Positions 19,382 through 27,520 of a DNA stretch of 64,000 bases are shown in pieces. The stretch's first letter is position 1. The number at the start of each line of letters is the position of its first letter. The stretch spans positions 1 to 64,000 of the forward strand of contig JANRLQ010000069.1 of assembly GCA_033762375.1 (NCBI GenBank), read 5' to 3'. The position numbers were made by a program, and so were the translations under genes. Below the pieces are notes generated by a model. It ran no database searches. It worked only from the letters and a program-made list of their open reading frames with translations, and was not told the DNA's origin. Source of the stretch: RDXT01 sp033762375. Its GTDB lineage: Bacteria > Bacteroidota > Bacteroidia > J057.

Positions 19382-19404
19382 GGGGCGGCCCTGCCGGCCG
19401 CCCC
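19382..19404 (-). terminator. GC-rich hairpin after galM
   Basis: Perfect 9-bp stem (GGGGCGGCC / GGCCGCCCC) with a 5-nt loop just beyond the galM stop. The downstream sequence on the minus strand is only weakly U-rich (GCTTGTTTG). Confidence 0.55.
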
Positions 19405-19416
19405 TTATCTGTTTCA

Positions 19417-20559
19417 TTATTTCACCGAAAACCGATACACAGTCTCAGTCTGATAGGTCTCACCGGGTCGCAGGACGGTGCTGGGGAAGTCTGGCTGGTT
19501 AGGCGAGTCTGGAAAATGCTGGGTTTCCAGGCAAAATCCGCTGCGGCGGGGATAGGTCTTGCCCCCTTTCCCGGCCAGGGTTCCGTCGAGGAAATTGCCT
19601 GTATATACCTGAATACCAGGCTCCGTTGTCAGTACTTCCATAAAACGTCCACTGACCGGCTCATATACCGTCGCAGCCAGGGCCAGGCCTGGAGCGGTGC
19701 GGTCCAGCACCCAGTTGTGGTCATATCCACCGGCACCCCGTTTGAGCTGGGGGTGGTCTGCGTCTATCCGGGCCCCGATCGCCACCGGCGTCCGGAAGTC
19801 AAACGGTGTCCCGGCCACGGCCTCATGTCCCCCGGTCGGGATCAGGACGCTGTCCACCGGCGTAAACTGTGCGGCATTAAGCATGAGCTCGTGATCGAGG
19901 ATGGTGCCGTTGCCGGCGCCTGCCAGGTTGAAGTACGCATGATGGGTCAGGTTGCAGACCGTCGGTTTGTCTGTGACGGCTGCGTACCGGATGATGAGTT
20001 CGTTGGCAGGGGTGAGGAGATACACCACCCGTACCTCCAGCGTACCGGGATATCCCTCCTCGCCGTCGGGGCTGCGATACGTCAGCTCCAGGGCCGCCGT
20101 ATCTGTGCCGGGCAGGGGGCGCGCCGTCCAGCGTACCTTGTCAAATCCTTTGAGCCCCCCGTGCAGGCTTTGGCCGTTGTTGTTGGCGGCGAGGGGGTAC
20201 GTCTGCCCGTCAAGGGAGAAGGCCGCCCCGCCGATGCGGTTGGCATACCGCCCTACGATACAGCCGAAGTGCGGGCTGCGGGCGATATAGTCCGCCAGGC
20301 TGTCAAATCCCAGGGTGACATCGCCTGGGTTGCCGTCCCGGTCGGGCACAATCAGGTGGGTGAGGGTACCGCCGTAGTTGGTGATACGGGCTTCCATCCC
20401 CCGTCCATTGCGCAGGGTATAGTGTGAGACCGGTCCATCAGCACTCGCCCCAAACGGAGCCTCAGTGATGCTGGCAGCAGGGGCCGTCGTACGGTCCCCT
20501 GCGGGCTGGCAGGCTGCCCAGAGCAGGGCAGCCGCCAGATACAGGTGAGTGGCTTTCAT
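19417..20559 (-). CDS. galM: Aldose 1-epimerase (galactose mutarotase), lipoprotein form
   Basis: 380 residues. The signal peptide ends in the lipobox L-W-A-A-C, so the enzyme is probably a periplasm-facing lipoprotein. GalM motifs are clear: GRYANRIGGAAFSLDG, LHGGLKGFDKVRW, the catalytic His region NLTHHAYFNLAG, GYDHNWVLD, and the catalytic Glu region TTEPGIQVYTGNFLDG. It interconverts alpha and beta anomers of galactose or glucose. It starts 13 nt after the stop of the sodium/solute symporter gene, so both are probably one operon. Anomer conversion in the periplasm would then feed the symporter. Confidence 0.93.
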   Translation of the reverse strand: MKATHLYLAAALLWAACQPAGDRTTAPAASITEAPFGASADGPVSHYTLRNGRGMEARITNYGGTLTHLIVPDRDGNPGDVTLGFDSLADYIARSPHFGCIVGRYANRIGGAAFSLDGQTYPLAANNNGQSLHGGLKGFDKVRWTARPLPGTDTAALELTYRSPDGEEGYPGTLEVRVVYLLTPANELIIRYAAVTDKPTVCNLTHHAYFNLAGAGNGTILDHELMLNAAQFTPVDSVLIPTGGHEAVAGTPFDFRTPVAIGARIDADHPQLKRGAGGYDHNWVLDRTAPGLALAATVYEPVSGRFMEVLTTEPGIQVYTGNFLDGTLAGKGGKTYPRRSGFCLETQHFPDSPNQPDFPSTVLRPGETYQTETVYRFSVK

Positions 20560-20571
20560 ATAGGTCGGGGA

Positions 20572-22272
20572 TTACCAGAATCGTATGTACAGCGCCGAAA
20601 TCGCCAGCAGGATCAGGACCACCATGATCAGGGTGGCAGGCTTCAGCTTGAACATCGCCGTGTCAATCTGGAATGCCTTTGGATTTTCTTTAGGCCCAAA
20701 CAGGCTCATGATCACCATCAGCGCTACCGTAAATCCAAATGCCAGGCCCATGCAGAGCAGGAAGGGGATTTCATACACCCCTTTCCCATTCAGGTAAGCT
20801 GTATAAAACCAGGTCTCCGGACCAAATACACGGGGCGCAAATTCATTAAAAAACACAGACAGCCCAAAACCCGTCAGCAGACCTGCCACGGCCGCTGCAC
20901 CTGTGGTGCGCTTCCAGAACATACCCAGCAAAAACATCGCAAATACCCCCGGGCTGATATACCCGGTATATTTCTGGATGAAGGTAAAGCCCCCCGTACC
21001 GCCGATGCCCAGGGTGTCCTGCCAGGTGAGGAGGACGGCCATGATCATGGCCACCAGGATCGTAACCCGGCCTACCTGGACCAGTTGTTTCTCCGTGGCG
21101 TCTTTTTTGATGTAGTTTTTGTACAGGTCAAGGGTGAAGATCGTCGAGATCGAGTTGGCCTTGCCCGCGAGAGACGCCACAATAGCCGCTGTCAGGGCCG
21201 CCATGGCGAGGCCTTTGAGGCCATTGGGGAGGAAGGTCAGGATGGCCGAGTAGGCATTGTCAGGGTTGAGGGCTCCCCCCGCTGTCATCTGCGCCTGGAG
21301 CTGACCGTCCTGGTAGAGGACATAAGCCGCAATACCGGGCAGCATCACCACGACCGGCATGAGGAGCTTGAGAAATCCGGCAAACATAATCCCCGTGCGG
21401 GCTGTCTGGAGATCAGCCCCCAATGCCCGCTGGGTGATGTATTGGTTACAGCCCCAGTAGTTGAGGTTCACGACCCACTGACCGGCGATATACATCGCGA
21501 TACCCGGCAGGAGCAGGTATTTGTTGATGTCTTCCTGCGAAGACGCAGCCGTAGGTTTGTCAAACATCATGTGAAAGTGGTCGTCGGCCTTCTCCAGGAG
21601 GAGATTAAACCCTGTAAGGGCATTTTGGCCCATACCAAAGTGTTCGCTCACCAGGGTCAGGGCCAGGTAGGTGGTCGCCAGACCGCCGATGATCAGCACC
21701 AGCACCTGGATCACATCCGTGAAGCCGATGACCTTCATCCCGCCGAGGGTAATGATCAGCGCAAAAACCGCCAGCGCAATCAGGATCATGTGGAAGGCGC
21801 CCCCGCCGACGAGGTTGTTGATGGCCAGGGTACCGAGGAAGAGGATCGAGGTCAGGTTTACCAGGACATACAAAAACAACCAAAACACTGCCATGATCAG
21901 GCTGGCAGTCTCATTGTACCGCGTTTTGAGAAACTGCGGCATCGTGTAGATATGGTTTTTGAGATATACCGGCATAAAAAACACGGCCACAATGATCAGG
22001 GCAATGGCCGCCAGCCACTCATAGGCCGCAATCGCGATCCCCAGGTAAAACCCGTTGCCGCTCATGCCGATAAACTGCTCTGCAGAGATATTGGAGGCGA
22101 TCAGTGAGGCACCGATGGCCCACCAGGTGAGGGAGCCTTCTGCCAGAAAGTAGTCCTTCGTACTGGCCTGCTCGTGGCGCTTGCGGCTGTATATCCACCA
22201 GCCATAGGCGGCCACACCTATAAAATAGACCAAAAATACGAGATAGTCCGCGAGGTTAAGTTGTTTTTCCAT
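20572..22272 (-). CDS. Sodium/solute symporter (SSS family, SGLT-like)
   Basis: 566 residues with about 14 TM helices, the SSS/SGLT layout. Motifs seen: the ISAEQFIGMSGNGFYLG block in TM2, NYWGCNQYITQRALGA (sugar-transporter signature region), and AALTAAIVASLAGKANSISTIFTLD in a later helix. The last TM (LIMVVLILLAISALYIRFW) ends the protein. Resembles bacterial vSGLT-type sodium/galactose-glucose importers. The downstream galM supports a sugar substrate. The 175-nt upstream gap holds a perfect palindrome at 22416-22457. Confidence 0.9.
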   Translation of the reverse strand: MEKQLNLADYLVFLVYFIGVAAYGWWIYSRKRHEQASTKDYFLAEGSLTWWAIGASLIASNISAEQFIGMSGNGFYLGIAIAAYEWLAAIALIIVAVFFMPVYLKNHIYTMPQFLKTRYNETASLIMAVFWLFLYVLVNLTSILFLGTLAINNLVGGGAFHMILIALAVFALIITLGGMKVIGFTDVIQVLVLIIGGLATTYLALTLVSEHFGMGQNALTGFNLLLEKADDHFHMMFDKPTAASSQEDINKYLLLPGIAMYIAGQWVVNLNYWGCNQYITQRALGADLQTARTGIMFAGFLKLLMPVVVMLPGIAAYVLYQDGQLQAQMTAGGALNPDNAYSAILTFLPNGLKGLAMAALTAAIVASLAGKANSISTIFTLDLYKNYIKKDATEKQLVQVGRVTILVAMIMAVLLTWQDTLGIGGTGGFTFIQKYTGYISPGVFAMFLLGMFWKRTTGAAAVAGLLTGFGLSVFFNEFAPRVFGPETWFYTAYLNGKGVYEIPFLLCMGLAFGFTVALMVIMSLFGPKENPKAFQIDTAMFKLKPATLIMVVLILLAISALYIRFW

Positions 22273-22415
22273 GTAAGGTAAGCGAGTTAAGCAGGCAACA
22301 TAATAGAGGGTGAATATACACAGTTCCGGGAAAGATGCATTCAGCCCGGAAAACTTATGTCAGCGTGGGGAATTCGTCGGTCATACATCTGACAGCCACT
22401 CCGGGACATTCGCCT

Positions 22416-22457
22416 AACCGAGTAAATTACTATATGCATATAGTAATTTACTCGGTT
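22416..22457. repeat. Perfect 42-bp palindrome
   Basis: Two exact 21-nt arms meet at the centre (..TATATG|CATATA..), starting AACCGAGTAAATTAC and ending GTAATTTACTCGGTT. It includes the TAA stop of the upstream HAD gene (22448-22450) and lies 144 nt ahead of the symporter start. On the plus strand it is followed by TTGTTTTTTG. It could be a terminator for the HAD transcript, an operator for the symporter-galM operon, or both. Confidence 0.85.
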
Positions 22458-23134
22458 GTTTTTTGTGCCGTCCGCCACGCTGCCGCCCGCCCGAGGAGCT
22501 CGTGCAGGTCCAGGCCCCGGTAGTCGGGGGCCGATCCGATGATGTGCGGGAAGTGGGCAAACTCAGCCGCCGCATGTGTCGTCGTCAGGATAAAGGCCGG
22601 ACAGCCTGCCCGGCGGGCAGTCTCAGCACCCGTGGGCGAGTCTTCAAATACCAGACAAGCCGTCACGGGTACCCCGATGGCTTCTGCCACGCGGATAAAT
22701 ACTTCAGGATCAGGTTTTCCCTTGCTCACCACACCAGAGTCCACCACCGCCCGGAAATACGGTCTCAGCGGCAGGTGATCCAGTACAAAATGGACATTTT
22801 CGGGTGGAGCCGCCGTGCCGATACCCATCGGAATCCCTGCTGCCTGCGCTGCTGCCAGCAAGTCCATCAGCCCGTCCAGGGGGCGGAGCTGGTCCTTAAA
22901 CACCTCCCGGTACCGGGCTTCCTTTTCCCAGGCTACCTGTCGGCGCTCCTCCGGCGTAAACCGGTCCCCAAACAGCCGCTCGATGATCTCTTCGTTTTTG
23001 CCGTGTATTTCCCGGTGCACCTCCTCCAGCGTCATCTCCAGCCCCAACTCCGCCAGCCGGATCTGCCAGGCCCTGTGGTGAACCATCATGTTGTCCACCA
23101 TCGTACCGTCCATGTCAAATATAAGTCCTTGCAT
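22448..23134 (-). CDS. HAD-family hydrolase / beta-phosphoglucomutase-like
   Basis: 228 residues from ATG 23134. HAD motif I is FDMDGTMVDN (nucleophile Asp and second Asp), motif II is G-I-G-T-A, motif III Lys lies in VVSKGKPDPEVF, and motif IV is VFEDSPTGAETARRAG. A four-helix cap (~15-80) between motifs I and II is of the subfamily I type seen in beta-phosphoglucomutase and phosphoglycolate phosphatase. The residue pattern after motif I (M-V-H-H-R-A-W) fits the PgmB group. It precedes the sugar symporter and galM on the same strand, so a hexose-phosphate substrate is plausible. Confidence 0.85.
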   Translation of the reverse strand: MQGLIFDMDGTMVDNMMVHHRAWQIRLAELGLEMTLEEVHREIHGKNEEIIERLFGDRFTPEERRQVAWEKEARYREVFKDQLRPLDGLMDLLAAAQAAGIPMGIGTAAPPENVHFVLDHLPLRPYFRAVVDSGVVSKGKPDPEVFIRVAEAIGVPVTACLVFEDSPTGAETARRAGCPAFILTTTHAAAEFAHFPHIIGSAPDYRGLDLHELLGRAAAWRTAQKTTE

Positions 23135-23279
23135 CCGGGTCAGGTATAAAAGGGTTGTCATATCAGTAAACGGCCTAAAACTACATATTTTCCCGCGAAA
23201 GCGCCTCGCTATAGCGTATTTTCCCCTCCCGCACAGGTCCCCGGCCAGATACCCAGCATAGGAGGGATTCCGCCCGTCA

Positions 23280-23302
23280 CAAGTGATACATCCTATCACT
23301 TG
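23280..23302. promoter_or_regulatory. Inverted repeat (putative operator)
   Basis: Perfect 9-bp arms CAAGTGATA / TATCACTTG with a 5-nt spacer, plus a further CAAGTG half-site at 23315-23320. It lies between the HAD gene (minus) and the YD-repeat-like gene (plus), 45 nt before the latter's ATG. The right arm overlaps a TTG that precedes TATTTTCC by about 20 nt, a weak Bacteroidota promoter. The placement suggests repressor binding. Confidence 0.5.
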
Positions 23303-23346
23303 CACATCTGCCGCCAAGTGTGTATTTTCCACCTACCCAGATACCC

Positions 23347-25113
23347 ATGTCACGCCTTAGCCTTATTATTGCCTGCTGCCTGCTCGCCTGTCAGGCCAGC
23401 GTGGCGCAACCCTGGCGTTCGGTTCCGTCCCGGTATCCCGTGCCAGCCAGCCTCCAGGCTGAGGCCCGTGCCGATGTCCGGCAATTATTGGCCCCCTACC
23501 ATACAGATGCCACCGAACGCCTGACCCAGGATACCCGCATACTACTGGACTCCTCCCGCACCTATATCACGATTGCGCAGACCGGCGAACGGCAGCCCAG
23601 CACCCTGAGCACCTATTCCTATGACGCAGCAGGTCGTCTGGTGGAGACAACCACCCGCCCCGGCATCGGGTATCCGCTTACCCGCACCCGTTATGCCTAT
23701 GACAACGAACATCAGCTCCGCGCTTTTACTGACACAAAGGCCTCTTCCCGCGCAGACTGGATACCTTACCGGATGATTGCCTCCTATCTCCGGGGAGATA
23801 CGGTCTCCGGCGGCGAAACCCTGGACTGGTCACCCGAGCGGCAGGTCTGGATACCTGTCTCCCGTACCATCAGGGAAAACCAGCCCGGCGGTGTGGAGAT
23901 ACGTACCACCTATCAGGGAGATACCACGAGCCTGGACTGGACTCCGGCACAGCGGCAGGAGACCTGGCCTGATGGAAGTATCAACTTAGCCTGGGATACC
24001 CTCAGCCAGGACTGGAAGATCACCGATGCCCAATGGTTGACGGGGGATACCAGGCTGGAGTTTTTTCTGAATCAGTTTTCCGGTACCTACAGCGCTAACC
24101 GCAGCCGTTATACCTACAGCGCAGATAATCAGATCAGCAAGGTCGAGTTTGCCTATGCAGAGGTCACACAGGCCGATATCCGGCAGCCCAGCCAGATTTC
24201 CTGGAACGCCTCAAACGAAACACGTTATACCTACGACCCCACAGGACGGAGAATGGCAGTCGTGGCCTATACCTGGATAGGCACTATCTGGCGTTTTATG
24301 CAAGGGGATACCACCGTGTACGATACCCAGGGACGGATCCAGTCTCTTACCAGCAGTATATGGTATGACAATGCCCGCTACGACGTCTATCGCGAGATAT
24401 ATACCTACGATACCCTGGGCCACCAGCAGGTCAAAACTGTGTCGGGGCGCAGCCCCGGAGCGACTGAGTGGCAATATTCCCAGCGTACCCTGTCAGACTT
24501 TGATACACCAGACCAGCTGCGTTTTTTCCAGCGGGATTACTGGATCAGCAATGGGTGGGAACCCTATGATGAAACGACCTATCTCTATGACGGAAACTCC
24601 CAGACAACCCAGGTGCGCCGCTGGATCGTCAGCACCCAATCCTGGGTCAACTCCTCCGAATCAACCTCCGGGCGTGATGCCGACGGACGCCTCCTGCGGC
24701 TGGACTTCCGCCAATGGATTGACAGTGCCTGGGTCTGTAATCCCTGCTTCACCTATGTTTATACGCCGGAGGGAGATCCTTCCCTTACGGTAGCCACCTA
24801 CAGCACCTACACCTCCGAGACCTATTATTACTACCAGCTCCGCGACCGCTCCGATCCCGGCCCCGCTGCCCTTGCCTGCCTCACCGCCAATCCCTGGCAG
24901 CCCGGCTCCCCCATCCAGTGTATCGGCCTCGACCCGGAGCAGGTTCATCACCTGGTCGTCAGCGACCTTCAGGGACGGGTGATCCTCCGCCAGGACCTGG
25001 TCCGGGAGGAGCCCGTGTATCTCCCCCCGACCCTCCGCTCAGGCCTGTATGTACTCGCGGTGTTTGATGCGGACGGTAAACGGGTCGCGGGGATAAAACT
25101 GGTGGTGGAGTGA
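23347..25113 (+). CDS. Secreted YD-repeat-like protein with T9SS sorting domain
   Basis: 588 residues from ATG 23347. A signal peptide (to ~21, CQASVAQ) is followed by many irregular tyrosine-rich repeats of the form Y-x-Y-D-x-x-G-R/H (YSYDAAGRLVETT, YAYDNEHQLRAF, YTYDPTGRRMAVV, YTYDTLGHQQVK). These recall YD/RHS or MORN-like hairpins. The last ~75 residues form a type A T9SS sorting domain (VVSDLQGRVILRQDL ending AGIKLVVE), so it is likely exported and displayed on the cell surface. No catalytic domain is seen. Its TGA overlaps a possible GTG start of the following broken nuclease gene. Confidence 0.75.
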   Translation: MSRLSLIIACCLLACQASVAQPWRSVPSRYPVPASLQAEARADVRQLLAPYHTDATERLTQDTRILLDSSRTYITIAQTGERQPSTLSTYSYDAAGRLVETTTRPGIGYPLTRTRYAYDNEHQLRAFTDTKASSRADWIPYRMIASYLRGDTVSGGETLDWSPERQVWIPVSRTIRENQPGGVEIRTTYQGDTTSLDWTPAQRQETWPDGSINLAWDTLSQDWKITDAQWLTGDTRLEFFLNQFSGTYSANRSRYTYSADNQISKVEFAYAEVTQADIRQPSQISWNASNETRYTYDPTGRRMAVVAYTWIGTIWRFMQGDTTVYDTQGRIQSLTSSIWYDNARYDVYREIYTYDTLGHQQVKTVSGRSPGATEWQYSQRTLSDFDTPDQLRFFQRDYWISNGWEPYDETTYLYDGNSQTTQVRRWIVSTQSWVNSSESTSGRDADGRLLRLDFRQWIDSAWVCNPCFTYVYTPEGDPSLTVATYSTYTSETYYYYQLRDRSDPGPAALACLTANPWQPGSPIQCIGLDPEQVHHLVVSDLQGRVILRQDLVREEPVYLPPTLRSGLYVLAVFDADGKRVAGIKLVVE

Positions 25114-26085
25114 GCAGAAAAAGCACTAAGCAAGCCATTATGCTCGATCCTCGTATTGACCTCTACTGCCACCAGTTCAAGCGCCTGAAACGTGCCAACC
25201 ACATCGCGCCCCATAAGCCCATCCTGTTGATCTCAGTATGTCAGGCTATTGGGGGGCGGATCATCGCAGCTCCGTTTTTTACAGCTTTGCCGGAACTGGT
25301 GGCGTTGTTCCGATACAACTGGAGCCTGTATGTAGATACCGCACATAACCCGGTTTTTACCCTGCCGTTTACCAAGATGGATTCCGAGCCATTCTGGAAA
25401 ATTGTATTAAATCCTGGTTATCAGGCAATTAATATTCGGAAGGTTGACATAAAAAGTTTTAATACCCTTCAGCAGATGATCAGCGGTGTTCAACTGGATG
25501 CGGCTTTGTTTGACCTGCTGCAAGACCGCGGCCAGCGAGTTTATATGTTCGTTTTTGGTGCAGCAGTATTTTCCGGGCAAATCCTACGCGGGGTATCAGG
25601 ATGGAGATGGTTTTAAAGGCCTGGAGCAGGAAGTACTGGAAGAACCCGCCGCTGCCTATGCCACCCGTATGAAACACCTGCTTGAAACCCATCAGGAGGA
25701 AGATGTTGCCATCCGGGGCGCAGCCTTCAAGCGCACCATTCCGCGTATTTATCAATACACCTGTGCGGTGACAGGCTGGAGCCTGACCACCCCTGCACAG
25801 GTTCAGATGATAGACGCCTGTCATATTGTACCTTTTTCGCAGAGCCTGGACGACACCATCACCAATGGGATTGCCCTCTGTCCCACGATCCACCGGGCCT
25901 TTGACCGGGGGCTGATCAGCCTGGATACCCAATACAGGATAATCCTCTCAAAAGACCTCACCGAAAACACGACCACCGTCTCACTGGCACAATTTGCCGG
26001 GCGCACCATCCTGCTCCCGCGCGACCCTGCCTACCACCCCGGGCAGGAAAACCTGCGCTGGCACCGGGCGCGGTGGGGGTTTTAG
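25110..26085 (+). pseudogene. HNH restriction-like endonuclease, frameshifted
   Basis: The first frame (to 25616) begins with a domain having I-A-P-H-K-P-I-L-L-I-S near its start and FTLPFTKMDSEPFWKIVL. This resembles the N-terminal DNA-reading domain of HNH endonucleases related to phosphorothioate-dependent restriction enzymes (ScoMcrA-like). The +1 frame then continues with FLVQQYFPGKSY and an HNH_2-type nuclease core (CAVTG, DACHIVPFSQSLDDTITNGIALC, HRAFDRGLISL) to 26085. Joining the frames by skipping one base near 25548 gives a full ~315-residue enzyme from ATG 25140 (GTG 25110 is also in frame). As written the gene is broken; sequencing error is possible. Confidence 0.7.
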
Positions 26086-26106
26086 TGTATATTTCGTCCC
26101 AAAAAT

Positions 26107-26931
26107 ATGCTCCACCTCACCCTCCCCCCTCACACCTGGCGTGTCTCGCCGGAGGCACACGACCTTTCGATCCCGCTGATATTTAACGGGCCGCAGCCGA
26201 ATACGTATGGGGTCGCACCCGCGACGGCGGCAGCCTGGGAGGGTGACGGATTTGTAGGGGATGTACGCCGGGGGGGCAGTTGTAATTTTGAGCAATACAC
26301 CCTCGTCCCACACTGCAACGGCACCCACACGGAGGGGATCGGGCACCTGACGGCGGCGCGTATCAGCGTACACGAGCGCCTGCGGGAGAGCCTGGTGCCG
26401 GCGACCCTGGCCAGTGTGCGGCCAGTGCTGGCAGGGGAGACAACAGATACCTACACGCCGGCACTACATCCGGAGGACCGGGTGATCACCGCTGCGGCCC
26501 TGGAGGCAGCCCTGACCACCGCAGTTCCCGGATGTATGGGTGCGCTGGTACTCAGGACCTTACCCAATGATCCCGACAAAACCAGCCGGGACTATATGCA
26601 GGTGCCTCCCCCTTTTTTTACGCGGGAGGCGATGCAGCTCATCCGCGCACGCGGGGTACGCCACCTGCTGGTGGATATTCCGTCGCTGGACCGGTTGTTT
26701 GACGAGGGCCGCCTGACTGCGCACCGGATTTTTTGGGGATTGCCGCCGGGCACGGATACGCCGGACGACCCGGCTGCGGCGTATTTTACCGTGACGGAGA
26801 TGATCTGGGTGCCGGACACCCTCCCGGACGGGCCTTATCTCCTGGAGTTGCAGATCGCTCCCTTTGTCGCGGATGCAGCGCCGAGCCGCCCCCGTTTGTT
26901 TGCCCTGGTGGCGGTGGCACCATCTGCGTGA
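26107..26931 (+). CDS. Cyclase-family / kynurenine formamidase-like hydrolase
   Basis: 274 residues. The metal-binding motif of the cyclase family appears as VPHCNGTHTEGIGH, a variant of the usual H-x-G-T-H-x-D-x-P-x-H with Glu and His in place of the Asp and the last Pro-His pair. Further family elements are VLRTLPNDPDK, LLVDIPSLDRL and a late E-M-I-W-V-P block. Members hydrolyse amide or ester bonds (for example N-formylkynurenine) with divalent metals; the substrate here is unknown. The upstream nuclease ends 21 nt earlier. A hairpin follows at 26954-26980. Confidence 0.82.
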   Translation: MLHLTLPPHTWRVSPEAHDLSIPLIFNGPQPNTYGVAPATAAAWEGDGFVGDVRRGGSCNFEQYTLVPHCNGTHTEGIGHLTAARISVHERLRESLVPATLASVRPVLAGETTDTYTPALHPEDRVITAAALEAALTTAVPGCMGALVLRTLPNDPDKTSRDYMQVPPPFFTREAMQLIRARGVRHLLVDIPSLDRLFDEGRLTAHRIFWGLPPGTDTPDDPAAAYFTVTEMIWVPDTLPDGPYLLELQIAPFVADAAPSRPRLFALVAVAPSA

Positions 26932-26944
26932 GGTCATACACCCA

Positions 26945-26980
26945 CAAAAAAAAAGACGCAGACATTACTTGTCTGCGTCT
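26945..26980 (-). terminator. Intrinsic terminator oriented to the minus strand
   Basis: Perfect 10-bp stem AGACGCAGAC / GTCTGCGTCT with a 7-nt loop. On the minus strand it is followed by nine U residues (26945-26953), whereas the plus strand continues GGGTTTCC. No minus-strand gene ends here, so it may close an unannotated minus-strand RNA, or also serve the cyclase-family gene. Confidence 0.7.
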
Positions 26981-27520
26981 GGGTTTCCGAAAGTAAGAGC
27001 GATAACAAGAGTAAACAAAAGCTTCAGGGCTACTGAAGTTCAGATGTGTAGGGAACAGACACGCTGTGAAGCACAAAACTCTATACAAACCGGCACAGGC
27101 CGATATGTTTCGTCTTTGGCACTATCCTTGCAAAAGGTAACCGGGCCGGAATCTTACGGTGTAAGGTTCCATTGGCGACACATTACCTGTTGTAAATGAA
27201 CCCTTCCCATACACGGGACCTGCACAAACATACACGTATTTTGGGGTTTTGAAGCCGGGCACCGGAGTGTTGCGTAATATTTTGAAAGGTTTTGCCTTCT
27301 TTTGTAAGAAAGAACGGAACGTATAATAATACGTTAATAGTGTAAGTGTCTGATAATTAGATTTTTAAACCTGAAGCTTCTGCCGGGGTGTGGAAAAACA
27401 CCTAAAGAGTTTTATGTAAGATTTTGGCATGAATATACTGTTTTGTGCCATCGGAGCCGCATGGGGCCGGATATGGGTAAGCACAAAAAAACCAGTATAT
27501 TGGCCCGATACTACCAAGAC
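26981..27520. other. Structure-rich intergenic region, possible small RNA
   Basis: About 540 nt without a credible ORF on either strand. It contains local hairpins (27011-27050 CTTCAG..CTGAAG; near 27149-27170 GGAATCTTAC GGT GTAAGGTTCC with one mismatch), and a 7-bp inverted repeat AACGTAT-N4-ATACGTT at 27318-27335. The minus-strand terminator at 26945-26980 would be the 3' end of any minus-strand RNA. I could not match it to tRNA, tmRNA, RNase P or SRP RNA landmarks. Confidence 0.35.

Noticed and set aside
20545..22107. 520-codon plus-strand frame opposite the symporter gene
   Set aside because: His/Arg/Gln-rich shadow of a membrane protein gene; no family features.
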